From positions 1,922,001-1,986,000 of the forward strand of contig NZ_CP169056.1 in assembly GCF_041890415.1 (NCBI RefSeq): a stretch of 64,000 nt of DNA, given 5' to 3'. The translations under genes and the position numbers were made by a program. Below, piece after piece: positions 8,705 through 18,217 of the stretch. Within the stretch, counting starts at the first letter, position 1; every line of letters begins with the position of its first letter. The DNA comes from Pseudoxanthomonas koreensis_A. GTDB lineage: Bacteria; Pseudomonadota; Gammaproteobacteria; Xanthomonadales; Xanthomonadaceae. The notes below the pieces were generated by a model. That model ran no database searches, was not told the DNA's origin, and saw only the letters and a list, made by a program, of their open reading frames with translations.

Positions 8705-9127
8705 TCAGCGTCCCGCGCGACGCGGGTCGGACGGGTGTTCCAGGGTGCCACCGGCATCGGCCAAAAGGTCGGCATCGGGAGCCGCGCCCTCCTCTTCGCC
8801 CAGGCCTGCATAGCGTGGCGAGGGCCGGGCCCAACCCACTGCGTGCGCGGCGACGGGCGCACGCGCAGCCGCCATCACCGGCAATGGCGCCGTGTCCTGG
8901 AACAGCGCGCGCCGGCCACGGTTCCATTCGCGTTCCTGCGACGTGGCGCCGCGCTCGTCATCCGCCCGCTCGTCATCGGCTGGTGTCGTGGACAGGGCCA
9001 GATGGCGCTTGCCGTATTCCAGCACGCTCGATGCCACCGCCTTGAACTCGGCAATGCCCGGGGCCTGGTGCTCCGCCGGCCCGTGGCCGGGCACGCGTGG
9101 TGTGGTTGGATGAATGTTGTCACGCAC
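8705..9127 (-). CDS. Hypothetical protein downstream of the YghA-like SDR
   Basis: A 140-aa frame starting at GTG 9127, which overlaps the last 8 bases of the SDR gene, with a G-rich stretch upstream. Third codon positions are strongly GC-biased like those of the neighbours, which supports coding. The protein starts MRDNIHPTTPRVPGHG and is rich in Ala, Arg, Glu and Asp, with no membrane segment and no motif I recognise. Co-transcription with the SDR is inferred from the overlap. It could also be an annotation artefact. Confidence 0.5.
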   Translation of the reverse strand: MRDNIHPTTPRVPGHGPAEHQAPGIAEFKAVASSVLEYGKRHLALSTTPADDERADDERGATSQEREWNRGRRALFQDTAPLPVMAAARAPVAAHAVGWARPSPRYAGLGEEEGAAPDADLLADAGGTLEHPSDPRRAGR

Positions 9128-9989
9128 TGATGTATCCCCCGCCATTGATGTGGATGGTCTGACCGGTGATGAACGATGCTTCCTCGCTGGCCAGGAAGAC
9201 ATAAGCGGGCGCCACCTCGGCCGGTTGCCCGGGACGCTTGAGCAGCGTGCCGGCACCGAACTCGGATACCTCCTGCGCAGAGAAGCTGGCCGGGATCAGC
9301 GGTGTCCAGATCGGCCCCGGCGCGACTGCATTGACCCGGATGCCGCGTCCGGACAGCGCCTGGGCCAGGGAGAACGTGAGTGCGTGGATCGCGCCCTTGG
9401 TCGAGGCGTAGTCGATCAGCTTCTCGTGCCCGCGCGCACCGGTAACCGAGCCGGTGTTGATGATGCAGCCGTCGCGACCCATGTGCGGGATCGCCGCGGT
9501 GGCCATGAACAGGCAGGCGAATACATTGGTCCGGAACGTGCGTTCGATCTGCTCAGGCGTCAGCTGCTCGGGCTCCTCGACGGTGTGCTGTTCACCGGCG
9601 TTGTTGACCAGGATGTCCACCCGCCCGCAAGCCTCGACCACATGGCGCACGAAGCGCTGGCAGAAGTCAGGGTCGCCCACGTCGCCGGCCAGCGACAGGC
9701 AGCGGCCGCCCTCCTCGCGCACCAGTTGTTCGGTGTGGCGGGCATCCTCTTCCTCGTCGAGGTAGCCCAGGGCCACGGTTGCCCCTTCACGCGCGAAATG
9801 CAGGGCGACCGCGCGGCCGATGCCGCTGTCGCCGCCGGTCACGATGGCGACCTTGTCCTGCAACCGGCCCGAACCGCGATAGCTTTCGCGGATGCTCACC
9901 GGCTGCGGCACCATCTGTGCCTGCAGGCCGGGCTGCCGCGGCTGGGTCTGCGGCGGCGGTGGGCGGGTGTCGTCGATCCTGTCGTTCAT
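9120..9989 (-). CDS. SDR family oxidoreductase (YghA-like)
   Basis: A classical short-chain dehydrogenase, 289 aa, with an unusually long Pro/Gln-rich N-terminal extension (about 40 residues) as in YghA and general-stress SDRs. The cofactor motif TGGDSGIG is at residues 51-58, NNAG at 129-132, and the catalytic Ser181, Tyr194 (YASTK) and Lys198 are all present. NADPH or NADH reduces an unknown carbonyl. The start is the ATG at 9989 preceded by GAGG; a TTG six bases upstream is less likely. The gene shares a divergent intergenic region with the small protein at 10229. Confidence 0.9.
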   Translation of the reverse strand: MNDRIDDTRPPPPQTQPRQPGLQAQMVPQPVSIRESYRGSGRLQDKVAIVTGGDSGIGRAVALHFAREGATVALGYLDEEEDARHTEQLVREEGGRCLSLAGDVGDPDFCQRFVRHVVEACGRVDILVNNAGEQHTVEEPEQLTPEQIERTFRTNVFACLFMATAAIPHMGRDGCIINTGSVTGARGHEKLIDYASTKGAIHALTFSLAQALSGRGIRVNAVAPGPIWTPLIPASFSAQEVSEFGAGTLLKRPGQPAEVAPAYVFLASEEASFITGQTIHINGGGYISA

Positions 9990-10228
9990 CCTCAACCTCG
10001 TGGCTTATCGGCAGCCACAGTGGCAGCGGCGACGTACACGCTGCGTCGCGGTTTCCTTATGGGCGCGCGAAGGCTGCGCGCGGCATCGGCATGCATGCAG
10101 GGTTTCACTGAGGGAAGCCGCGCCTTGCCCACGCCGGGTGCCTGCGTGTACGCGCGCCATGGTCACGCCGCCACCACGGCCTACCGGCTAAAGGATTCCC
10201 TCCACCCATCAGCCCAGGGCAGGACCAC

Positions 10229-10408
10229 ATGACCCGCGACCGCAAGGATCCACCTGAAGCCCCACGCGCACCGCCTCCGGCGGAGAAGCCGCACCAGCGG
10301 CGCCAGCGCAAGGAGAAGGAAAGCCGGAACCAGGACGAGGCCCTGGAGGAAACATTCCCTGCCAGCGATCCCGTCTCCCCGTTCGTCCCGGCCAAGGCAC
10401 CGGACTGA
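10229..10408 (+). CDS. Small charged protein with LEETFPASDP motif
   Basis: A 59-residue protein, ATG 10229 to TGA 10406-10408. It is very rich in Pro, Arg, Lys and Glu and ends with the block DEALEETFPASDPVSPF. That block recurs in many short uncharacterised proteobacterial proteins, so I consider the gene real despite its size. A GGGCAGG stretch lies 8-14 bp upstream. It is followed after 2 bp by the isochorismatase-fold gene, so the two probably form one transcript. Function unknown; it is probably intrinsically disordered. Confidence 0.75.
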   Translation: MTRDRKDPPEAPRAPPPAEKPHQRRQRKEKESRNQDEALEETFPASDPVSPFVPAKAPD

Positions 10409-10410
10409 CC

Positions 10411-10971
10411 GTGGCCCCGGCACCGTCGCCGCCCGCGCTGTTGATCGTGGACATGATCAGCCTGCTGGATTTCCCCGGGGCGGCACGCATGGGACCGCTG
10501 CCGGCCGCACGCCGCATCCACGCGTTGCGGCGCAGATTCCACGCGCACGGTTGGCCGGTGGTGTTTGCCAACGACAACTTCGCGCGCTGGTTGTGCGGCT
10601 TCGACGAGCTGGTGGCGATGGCCAGCGCGGCCGGCGGTACCGCCGCCGAAATTGCCGAGCTGCTGAGGCCGCAAGCCCAGGACTACCTGGTCCTCAAGCC
10701 CAAGCATTCGGCGTTCCTGGCCACGCCGCTGGCAGTGCTGCTGGCCAAGCTGGGCGTGCGGCGCCTGCTGCTGGCCGGGATGGCGCTGGAGAGTTGCGTG
10801 CTGGCCACCGCCCTGGACGCAAATGCGCGCGAGTTCGAGGTGGCGGTGGCCAGGGACGCGGTGGCGGGGCGGCCGCAGCTGCGCGACAGCACCTTCAAGG
10901 TGCTGACCGGATCGCACGCCGCGCGCCTGGTGGGCACCCGCGGCGTCCCGGCCTGGGCCATGGGCAGGTAA
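10411..10971 (+). CDS. Isochorismatase-family cysteine hydrolase
   Basis: A 186-aa protein with the isochorismatase fold. The catalytic triad is visible: Asp14 in ALLIVDMI, Lys96 in VLKPKHSAF and the nucleophile Cys129 in GMALESCVLA. Such enzymes hydrolyse amides, N-carbamoyl compounds or isochorismate; the substrate here cannot be told. The start is GTG 10411, two bases after the stop of the small protein upstream. The HSAF sequence after the Lys is typical of the family. Confidence 0.85.
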   Translation: MAPAPSPPALLIVDMISLLDFPGAARMGPLPAARRIHALRRRFHAHGWPVVFANDNFARWLCGFDELVAMASAAGGTAAEIAELLRPQAQDYLVLKPKHSAFLATPLAVLLAKLGVRRLLLAGMALESCVLATALDANAREFEVAVARDAVAGRPQLRDSTFKVLTGSHAARLVGTRGVPAWAMGR

Positions 10972-11016
10972 GCCCGCGCGCTGCGGCCCGCGAGCGGCGG
11001 CACGCGCGCGCCTGGC

Positions 11017-11820
11017 TCAGGCCGGCACTCCCGTGCGGCGGGCATGCTTGTCCGCGCGCACCTTGCTGGCGGCGATCGCCGCGCGCGAGCCCACCACCAT
11101 CTCGGTCATCCAGGCCATCAACACGTCGGTGTAGTGGCGCTGGGCGACCTTCTCGCTGAATCCATGGTCGGCGCCGGGGATCATGCGCCGGGTCAGCGAC
11201 TGCGCCTTGCCCAGGGCACCGGCATAGTTATCGATCACCTGGCGCGGGATGATGTGGTCGTGCTCGGCCTCGACCAGCAGCGCATCGCCCCTGAAGCGCG
11301 CACATGCGCGCAGCGCACGGTTGTCCTGCGCGGGCACCTCCCGGTTGCGGTAGCGCACCAGCTCCGGGTCGTCGTGCAGGCGCTTCTTGGGCACGTCCCA
11401 GTCGCGGTCCAGGTACAGCGCCGGGGTGCGCAGTGCCAGCCAGCGCACCGGCCGCAGCTCGGACAGCAGCGCCGCCAGGTAGCCGCCGTAGCTCACCCCG
11501 ATCACCGCCATCGCCTCGGCATCCACGTGCGACTGGCTGGCCAGCCAGTCATAGGCCGCGCACAGGTCCTGCAGGTTCTGCCCGCGGGTGACCACATCCT
11601 TGCGCACGGCATTTGCGTGGTGGCCACGCAGGTCGAAGGTCAGGCACACGCAACCCAGCGCCGCCATCTCGCGCGCGCGGCTGAGGTCCTGGTCCTGGCT
11701 GCCACCCCAGCCATGCACGAACAGCGCACCGGGCAGCTCGCGCTGCGGCACCAGCACGGTGGCCTGCACCGCGTCGCCTTCCACCACTTCGATATCAAGC
11801 CGGTCGAGCTCAACGTCCAT
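11017..11820 (-). CDS. Alpha/beta hydrolase
   Basis: A cytoplasmic alpha/beta-hydrolase, 267 aa. The nucleophile elbow is GVSYGGY with Ser110, the acid is Asp188 (VEAEHDHIIP) and the base His219 (PGADHGFS). An HGWGGS oxyanion loop follows strand 3. This resembles the dienelactone-hydrolase/prolyl-oligopeptidase-like group; the substrate is unknown. The start ATG at 11820 overlaps the DUF3182-like gene by 11 bp, which implies coupling. Confidence 0.85.
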   Translation of the reverse strand: MDVELDRLDIEVVEGDAVQATVLVPQRELPGALFVHGWGGSQDQDLSRAREMAALGCVCLTFDLRGHHANAVRKDVVTRGQNLQDLCAAYDWLASQSHVDAEAMAVIGVSYGGYLAALLSELRPVRWLALRTPALYLDRDWDVPKKRLHDDPELVRYRNREVPAQDNRALRACARFRGDALLVEAEHDHIIPRQVIDNYAGALGKAQSLTRRMIPGADHGFSEKVAQRHYTDVLMAWMTEMVVGSRAAIAASKVRADKHARRTGVPA

Positions 11821-12919
11821 CGCGGACGATTCTCGCGTACTTGCGCGGGGATTTCATGTCGCCTTGCCAGTACACCGCCGCGCCGGGCGGATCCGGTGCG
11901 TCGCCATAGGACTCCACGGCCTCGGCGATCACCCAGCACAGCCCGGGTTGCTCGGCCAGGCGCTCCATCGCCAGCACCTCGGCCATGCTTGCGCCACCGA
12001 AGCGCCAGGATTGCTCCAGCACGCCGAGATGGTGCTGGCCACGCGAGTCCACGCCGGCGATCACGTCGTAGTTGCGGCGCGAGGCGATGACGCCATAGGC
12101 GTCGCGTACCGCACGGTCATAGCGGGTCGCCGCGCGCACCGCGGCGGTGAGCTCGCCCTCGGGCACGTCGGCGCACAGGGTGGACAGGTCGCCCCTGCGC
12201 ACGGTCAGGACCGAGCCGCCGTACACCTCTGCGCCGCCCGGGTCGGTCACGTTGCGCTGCTCGCCGTGGTAGGCGATCTCGTGCCCCGGCAGGCTGCTGC
12301 CGCCCACGCTGTAGGTGATCGAGCGCACCAGGTGGCGCTCGACCACCAGGCCGTCGCCGACCAGGGCGCTGGCGGGCGATTGCAGCCATTGCACCAGTTC
12401 ACGCCCGCTGCGCACCACCACCTGGCCATGGCCGCCACGCGCGAACGGGCACTTGAGCCGCACGTCGCCGGACCGCAGCAGTGCCAGGCCGGCCTCTTCG
12501 GCATCCTGGTGGCTGAACACCGAGTAGCCCGGCAGGGTGCATTCCTCGATGCCGCGCACCGCGCGCCAGCCCAGCGGGGCGACCGAGTCACGCTGCCACA
12601 GCGGATGGCTCACCAGCTTGGTGGCCACGAACGGGAACGGCACCACCCCGCCCCACAGGTGCGACTCATCCAGGATGCCGGCGGCGGCCGCATCGTCGGT
12701 CAGCAATGTGTGCAACGGCAGCCAGTAGCGCGTAGCGCCCGGCTCGCCCTGCTGGTGGCGGATGCCAAGCAGCGCGGCGATGCGTGCTGCCGCGAAGTAC
12801 AAGGTCGCCTCTTCGTGTCCCGCCCCCTGGCCCTGGCACAGCGTTGCCACCGCCTGCGCCTTGTCGGGGAGGATCCCGGGCATGACTACACGTCCAACGT
12901 CCGCCAATTGAACATCCAT
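11810..12919 (-). CDS. DUF3182-like protein
   Basis: A 369-aa soluble protein that I assign to DUF3182 from memory of its length and its hydrolase neighbour. Visible features are LKCPFARGGHGQ (a Lys followed by a Gly-rich loop, suggestive of an ATP-grasp-like nucleotide site), VVERHL and a C-terminal SWRFGGAS. The ATP-grasp comparison is inference. The start is ATG 12919. It forms a two-gene unit with the hydrolase. Confidence 0.7.
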   Translation of the reverse strand: MDVQLADVGRVVMPGILPDKAQAVATLCQGQGAGHEEATLYFAAARIAALLGIRHQQGEPGATRYWLPLHTLLTDDAAAAGILDESHLWGGVVPFPFVATKLVSHPLWQRDSVAPLGWRAVRGIEECTLPGYSVFSHQDAEEAGLALLRSGDVRLKCPFARGGHGQVVVRSGRELVQWLQSPASALVGDGLVVERHLVRSITYSVGGSSLPGHEIAYHGEQRNVTDPGGAEVYGGSVLTVRRGDLSTLCADVPEGELTAAVRAATRYDRAVRDAYGVIASRRNYDVIAGVDSRGQHHLGVLEQSWRFGGASMAEVLAMERLAEQPGLCWVIAEAVESYGDAPDPPGAAVYWQGDMKSPRKYARIVRDGR

Positions 12920-13122
12920 CGTGCTGCTCCTCGATCAGGGTTCCGGGAGGCGTGCAGCGAAGGTGCACGCCCGGCGGGAACATGGGTCAGAACATGGGTC
13001 GAAGATTCGCCTGCCCCAGGTGCACGCCGCGTGTGCACGGCGGTGCCCGGCTTCATCCGGCGGTCACGGACAGCCGGTGGACAATCCCGGTCGCGCCAGG
13101 CCGGCGCCAGACGAGGATGCAC

Positions 13123-14811
13123 ATGGAGCCCGCCACGGAACCCGCCAACGGCACCCCTCCCGGGAAGATGGCCCGCCGTGCCACGATCCTGCGTTTCCTG
13201 TTCCGCTACCGGAATTCCGGCGTGTTCTCGGGGCTGGCGATCGCCCCCTCGGCGGAGGTGGCAACGGTTGGCGAAGGCAGCCCGGCCGAGTTCGTCAACG
13301 AGCTGGAGGCCATGGGCCCGACGTTCGTCAAGCTCGGGCAGATGCTTTCCACCCGGCCGGACATCGTCCCGCCCGCCTATGCCGAAGCCCTGGAACGGAT
13401 GCAGGAGGACGTGGCGGCGGTGCCGTTCGAGGTGATCCGCACGCAGGTGGAGTCCGAGCTCGGGGTTCGCATCGGCAAGGCCTTCGCCAGCTTCGACGAG
13501 GAGCCGCTGGGGTGTGCCTCGCTGGCCCAGGTGCACGCCGCGGTGCTGCGCGACGGCCGCCCGGTGGCCGTGAAGGTGCAGCGCCCGGACGTGGCCCAGC
13601 GGCTGCTCAACGACCTGGAGCTGCTGCGTGGCTTCGCCGGCGCCGCCGACCGGATCACCCGGATCGGCCGCCATGTCCATTTTGCCGAATGGCTGGACGA
13701 GTTCGCGCGCACCCTGATGGCCGAACTGGACTACGTGGCAGAGGCCGAAAACCTCGAGCGTTTCCGCACCCACCTGCGCCACTTTCCGCGGTTGTGGGTA
13801 CCGCAGCCGCACTGGGACTACTGCGCGCGCCGGGTGCTGACCATGGAGCTGGCATCCGGCGTGCGGGTGGACCAGATCCCGCCGCTGCGCCGCACCGAGC
13901 AGTCGATGACGCCGCTGGCCGAGGACCTGCTGCGGGCGTACCTGGACCAGGTGTTCGTGCATGGCGAGATCCATGCCGACCCGCATCCGGGCAACCTGCG
14001 GGTCACCGATGACGGGCGCCTGGCCATCTTCGACCTGGGCATGGTGGCCAACGTGCCTCCGCGCCAGCGCGATCGCCTGCTCAAGCTGCTGTTTGCCGCG
14101 GTGGACGGGCGCGGCGAGAAGGTGGCCGAGGAGAGCATCGCCCTGGGCGTGCGCCTTGAGGACTACGACGAGCCGCGCTACCTGCGCGAGGTCGGGCAGC
14201 TCATATCGCGCTACGCCGCGCACCGCGGCTCGGTGTCCGAGGGCCGCACCGTGCTGGAACTGGTGCGCATCGGCACCCGCTGCGGGTTGCGCACCTCGCC
14301 GGAGCTGAGCCTGCTGGGCAAGGCCCTGCTGAACCTGGACACCGTATGCCAGTGCCTGTCGCCGGGGCTGGACACCCAGCAGGTGGTGGAGCGCCACCTG
14401 CAGCACGTGATGCGCGCACGGCTGCGCAAGTCGCTGTCCTCGCCCAACCTGGCCAGCGAGCTGATGGAAGTGCAGGCGCTGCTGAGCGACGGGCCGCGCA
14501 AGCTGTCGGACATCCTGTCGCTGGTGGCCGAGAACCGGTTCCAGATCCGGGTGACCGGGCTGGAGGAATCCAGGCTGATGGAGAACCTGCAGAAGATCGC
14601 CAACCGGATCGCGGTGGGGGTCATCGCCGCATCGCTGATCCTGGCCTCGGCGATGATCATGCGCATCCCTGCCCAGTTCACCCTGCTCGGGTATCCGCTG
14701 CTGGCGCTGATGTTCTTCCTGCTGGGGGTCGGGCTGGGCTGCGGGATTGTCGTCAGCTCGTTGCTGAGCGACCGCCGCGCACGCCGCCGCGAGGAACACG
14801 GGCCGCGCTGA
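13123..14811 (+). CDS. UbiB/ABC1-family atypical protein kinase
   Basis: A 562-aa protein of the UbiB/ADCK family, whose members support quinone biosynthesis or lipid homeostasis through an atypical kinase fold. Visible: the KxGQ motif (FVKLGQ, Lys70-Gln73), the Ala-rich nucleotide loop (CASLAQVHAA, 131-140), Lys151 in VAVKVQRP, the HADPHPGN catalytic loop and FDLGM. Two C-terminal transmembrane helices follow. The start is ATG 13123, 6 nt after GAGG; ATG 13117 overlaps the ribosome-binding site. It is not in a ubiE-ubiJ context, so I give no ubiB symbol. Confidence 0.9.
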   Translation: MEPATEPANGTPPGKMARRATILRFLFRYRNSGVFSGLAIAPSAEVATVGEGSPAEFVNELEAMGPTFVKLGQMLSTRPDIVPPAYAEALERMQEDVAAVPFEVIRTQVESELGVRIGKAFASFDEEPLGCASLAQVHAAVLRDGRPVAVKVQRPDVAQRLLNDLELLRGFAGAADRITRIGRHVHFAEWLDEFARTLMAELDYVAEAENLERFRTHLRHFPRLWVPQPHWDYCARRVLTMELASGVRVDQIPPLRRTEQSMTPLAEDLLRAYLDQVFVHGEIHADPHPGNLRVTDDGRLAIFDLGMVANVPPRQRDRLLKLLFAAVDGRGEKVAEESIALGVRLEDYDEPRYLREVGQLISRYAAHRGSVSEGRTVLELVRIGTRCGLRTSPELSLLGKALLNLDTVCQCLSPGLDTQQVVERHLQHVMRARLRKSLSSPNLASELMEVQALLSDGPRKLSDILSLVAENRFQIRVTGLEESRLMENLQKIANRIAVGVIAASLILASAMIMRIPAQFTLLGYPLLALMFFLLGVGLGCGIVVSSLLSDRRARRREEHGPR

Positions 14812-14824
14812 TCCGGCGCGGCCC

Positions 14825-15061
14825 TCAGCCGACCCGGTCGCGGGCCTCGTCCACGCCTTCATGGCGGGCGCAACTGGCGCAGCAGTACAGCGCCGTCCTG
14901 CCCTCGATGCCGTGGCCCACGATGCGGACCCCGCAGTGCGAGCAGGTCGGCGCCAGGGCATGGATGGCGCACTCGAAGGAGTCGAATTCGGCCTCGGTTG
15001 CGCCCATGCGCACCGAGAAGGTCTTGTCGTAGCGGTTGCCGCATACCGAGCAGGTGCCCAT
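14825..15061 (-). CDS. Small cysteine-rich zinc-binding protein
   Basis: A 78-aa protein with CSVC near the N-terminus, a Cys at FECAIH, then CSHCGVRIVGHG and a CCASC cluster, giving two treble-clef or zinc-ribbon-like centres. It is similar to small proteins sometimes labelled prokaryotic metallothionein-like; I am not sure of that name. The start ATG 15061 has an excellent AGGAGG 6-7 nt upstream. It converges on the UbiB-family gene with 13 bp between them. Confidence 0.75.
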   Translation of the reverse strand: MGTCSVCGNRYDKTFSVRMGATEAEFDSFECAIHALAPTCSHCGVRIVGHGIEGRTALYCCASCARHEGVDEARDRVG

Positions 15062-15357
15062 TGCTTCCTCCTGTTGGTCGTGCGCGGATGTGCCCCGCGC
15101 ACGGGAGCGATCAGTAGCAGGCACGCTAACGTGCATGGCGTTTGCGCACGATGAGCGGACGCACCGGCGGACGCTCACGCCAGCGCAACGCATATGCGCC
15201 CATCGCGCATTGACACACCGTGCACACCGCACTGATCGGACCTGCACGCACCGCATGGCGTAATCGAACCCGGGCCGTGATCGGCACACGGCGCAGGCGG
15301 GGTGGCTTCTCCCTGCACGCCTGGTGCCGGCGGCGCAGCGCGCAACCCGGAGGCAAC

Positions 15358-15855
15358 ATGGCTACCCGGCATCGACACGTCTTCCTTACCATCGACCTGG
15401 CCCAGGCCAGCCGCGCGGTGCACGCCGCCCGTGCCCACGGCACGCCGGACGAGGACATCCACATCGTGGCCCGGTCCGACATCGAGGTCCGGCGCATCCA
15501 CGATCGCAGGAAAATGGCCGACAGCGATTTCATCCCGGGCGCGATCCGCGGCATCGTGATCGGCGGGATCATCGGCGTGCTGGTGGCGGTGCTGGTGATG
15601 GCCACCCATGGCGGCGGCATCCTGGCCCTGGCCCTGGGCGCGTTGATCGGCGCGGCCGTTGGCGGGCTGGGCGCGTCGCTGATGGGCGCCGGGATCCAGG
15701 ACCCGGTGCGCAGGCGCTTCGGCACCCAGATCGACGCGGGCAACATCCTGGTGGTGATCGACGAGGACGGGGAGGACCTGCGCGGGACCGCGCAGGCCCT
15801 GCAGGAGGTGGGCGCGATCGCCCTGCCCTACGACGCGCCCACGGCGATGACCTAG
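15358..15855 (+). CDS. Glycine-zipper membrane protein
   Basis: A 165-aa protein. Residues 1-55 form a small domain (RHVFLTIDLAQASRAVHAA, then DIHIVARSDIEV) like that of general-stress or DUF1269-type membrane proteins. A central hydrophobic region of Gly-rich helices (GIVIGGIIGVLVAVLVM and ALGALIGAAVGGLGASLMGA) and a C-terminal alpha/beta segment (AGNILVVIDEDGED) follow. It is probably an inner-membrane stress protein. The start ATG 15358 follows GGAGG. Exact function unknown. Confidence 0.75.
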   Translation: MATRHRHVFLTIDLAQASRAVHAARAHGTPDEDIHIVARSDIEVRRIHDRRKMADSDFIPGAIRGIVIGGIIGVLVAVLVMATHGGGILALALGALIGAAVGGLGASLMGAGIQDPVRRRFGTQIDAGNILVVIDEDGEDLRGTAQALQEVGAIALPYDAPTAMT

Positions 15856-15973
15856 CGGCGACCTGCCCGGCGCGGACCTGCCTGCCAGCGTGCCGGCGCC
15901 CGGATCGGTGCGGCCACCGCGGCCGCGCCGGGTAGAATTGGCGATTCCATGCCTGCTGGCTGCCGCTGCGCCC

Positions 15974-18217
15974 ATGTCCGACACTCCGCACCCCTCCTTC
16001 CACGGCTTCGAACAGATCCCGCTGCGCGAGTACGCCGAGCGCGCCTACCTGGACTACTCGATGTACGTGGTCCTGGACCGCGCCCTGCCGTTCCTCGGCG
16101 ACGGGCTCAAGCCGGTACAGCGGCGCATCGTCTATGCGATGAGCGAGCTGGGGCTGAACGCGACGGCCAAGCCCAAGAAGTCCGCACGCACCGTGGGCGA
16201 CGTCATCGGCAAGTACCACCCGCATGGCGACAGCGCGTGCTACGAGGCACTGGTGCTGATGGCCCAGCCGTTCTCGTACCGCTACCCGCTGATCGAAGGC
16301 CAGGGCAACTTCGGTTCCGCCGACGACCCCAAGTCGTTCGCGGCCATGCGCTACACCGAGTCCAAGCTCACCCCCATCGCCGAGGTGCTGTTGGGTGAGC
16401 TGGCCCACGGCACGGTGGACTGGAACCCCAACTTCGACGGCACCCTGGAAGAGCCGGGCTGGATGCCGGCGCGGTTGCCGCACCTGCTGCTCAACGGCAC
16501 GACCGGCATTGCCGTGGGCATGGCCACCGACGTGCCCCCGCACAACCTGGGCGAGGTGGTGAGCGCCTGCGTGCGCCTGATCGACGACCCCGAAGCCAGC
16601 GTGGCCGACCTGTGCGAACACGTGCGCGGCCCGGACTACCCCACCGGCGCGGAAATCATCACCCCGCCTGCCGAACTGCTGGCCATGTACGAGAACGGCA
16701 CCGGCAGCGTGCGTACCCGCGCCACCTGGCTCAAGGAGAACGGCAACTTCGTCGTCACCACGCTGCCCTACCAGGTGTCACCGTCCAAGGTGATCGAACA
16801 GATTGCCGCGCAGATGCGCGCCAAGAAACTGCCGTGGCTGGAGGACATCCGCGACGAGTCCGACCATGCCAACCCGGTGCGGGTGGTGCTGGTGCCGCGC
16901 TCCAACCGGGTGGATGCCGAGCAGCTGATGGGCCACCTGTTCGTCACCACCGACCTGGAGAAGAGCCACCGGGTCAACCTCAACGTGATCGGCCTGGACG
17001 GCCGCCCGGCGGTGAAGAGCCTGAAGACCCTGCTGCAGGAATGGCTGGACTTCCGCACCCTCACCGTCACCCGCCGGCTGCGCCATCGCCAGGAGAAGGT
17101 CGAGCGCCGCCTGCACCTGCTGGACGGCCTGCTGGTTGCCTTCCTCAACCTGGACGAGGTGATCCGCATCATCCGCACCGAGGACGAGCCCCGGGCGGCG
17201 CTGATCGCACGCTTCGCACTGAGCGAGGAACAGGCCGACTACATCCTCGAAACCCGGCTGCGGCAGTTGGCGCGCCTGGAAGAAATGAAGATCCGCGGCG
17301 AGCAGGACGAGCTGGCCAAGGAACTGCAGCGCATCGTCACCTTGCTGGGCAGCGCCGCGCGGCTCAAGAAGCTGGTCAAGGACGAGTTGCTGGCCGACGC
17401 CAAGAAGTTCGGCGATGCACGGCGCTCGCCGCTGGTGCAGCGCCAAGCGGCGCATGCGATCGACGAAACCGAGCTGGTGCCCAGCGAGCCGATGACGGTG
17501 GTGCTGTCGGAGAAGGGCTGGGTGCGCGCAGCCAAGGGCCATGACATCGACGCGGCCGGGCTGTCCTACCGCGATGGCGACCGCCTGCTGGCCGCGGTGC
17601 GCAGCCGCAGCACCTGGCAGGTGGCATTCCTGGATGCGCAGGGCCGCAGCTACTCCACCGTGGTCCACAGCCTGCCCTCGGCGCGCGGCAACGGCGAGCC
17701 GTTGACCGGGCGCTTCGCGCCGGCCGCGGGCGCCGGTTTCCAGGCCGCTGCCAGTGGCGAGAACCAGGCCCGCTTCGTGCTGGCCTCCTCGCATGGCTAC
17801 GGCTTCGTCACCCGGTTCGAGAACCTCACCGGCCGCAACAAGGCCGGCAAGGCCATGCTCAACCTCACCCCGAATGCGCGCGTGCTGCAGCCGGCACCGC
17901 TGTCCGATCCGCAGGCCGACCGCATCGTGGCGGTCACCAGCGCCGGCCACCTGCTGGCGATTTCCGCCAGCGAACTGCCCGAGCTGGACAAGGGCAAGGG
18001 CAACAAGCTGATCGACATCCCGCGGGCCAAGCTCGCCACCGAGCGGGTGGTGGCGGTGGCCGCGGTCGCGCCGGGGCAGGACCTGCTGGTACGCAGCGGC
18101 CAGCGCACCATGACCCTGTCGTTCAAGGACCTGGAGGCCTACCTGGGCGCGCGCGCCAGCCGGGGCGGCCTGCTGCCGCGCGGCTGGCAGAAGGTGGACG
18201 ACCTGCAGGTGGTGTAG
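15974..18217 (+). CDS. parC: DNA topoisomerase IV subunit A
   Basis: ParC, 747 aa, the DNA-cleaving subunit that works with ParE to decatenate daughter chromosomes. The winged-helix domain carries the active-site Tyr127 (AAMRYTE). The quinolone-resistance region reads HPHGDSACYEALV with Ser87 and Glu91, corresponding to E. coli Ser80 and Glu84, so it looks wild-type. The C-terminal beta-pinwheel has GRNKAGKAM and related repeats. The start is ATG 15974 (MSDTPHPSF). The TAG stop lies inside a REP-like palindrome. Confidence 0.96.
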   Translation: MSDTPHPSFHGFEQIPLREYAERAYLDYSMYVVLDRALPFLGDGLKPVQRRIVYAMSELGLNATAKPKKSARTVGDVIGKYHPHGDSACYEALVLMAQPFSYRYPLIEGQGNFGSADDPKSFAAMRYTESKLTPIAEVLLGELAHGTVDWNPNFDGTLEEPGWMPARLPHLLLNGTTGIAVGMATDVPPHNLGEVVSACVRLIDDPEASVADLCEHVRGPDYPTGAEIITPPAELLAMYENGTGSVRTRATWLKENGNFVVTTLPYQVSPSKVIEQIAAQMRAKKLPWLEDIRDESDHANPVRVVLVPRSNRVDAEQLMGHLFVTTDLEKSHRVNLNVIGLDGRPAVKSLKTLLQEWLDFRTLTVTRRLRHRQEKVERRLHLLDGLLVAFLNLDEVIRIIRTEDEPRAALIARFALSEEQADYILETRLRQLARLEEMKIRGEQDELAKELQRIVTLLGSAARLKKLVKDELLADAKKFGDARRSPLVQRQAAHAIDETELVPSEPMTVVLSEKGWVRAAKGHDIDAAGLSYRDGDRLLAAVRSRSTWQVAFLDAQGRSYSTVVHSLPSARGNGEPLTGRFAPAAGAGFQAAASGENQARFVLASSHGYGFVTRFENLTGRNKAGKAMLNLTPNARVLQPAPLSDPQADRIVAVTSAGHLLAISASELPELDKGKGNKLIDIPRAKLATERVVAVAAVAPGQDLLVRSGQRTMTLSFKDLEAYLGARASRGGLLPRGWQKVDDLQVV

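Noticed and set aside
12978..13001. Tandem 12-bp repeat (GAACATGGGTC units)
   Set aside because: Only two copies upstream of the UbiB-family gene, with no promoter element or conserved context to give it meaning.
16211..16245. Quinolone-resistance substitution in parC
   Set aside because: Ser87 and Glu91, the usual resistance positions, have the sensitive residues.
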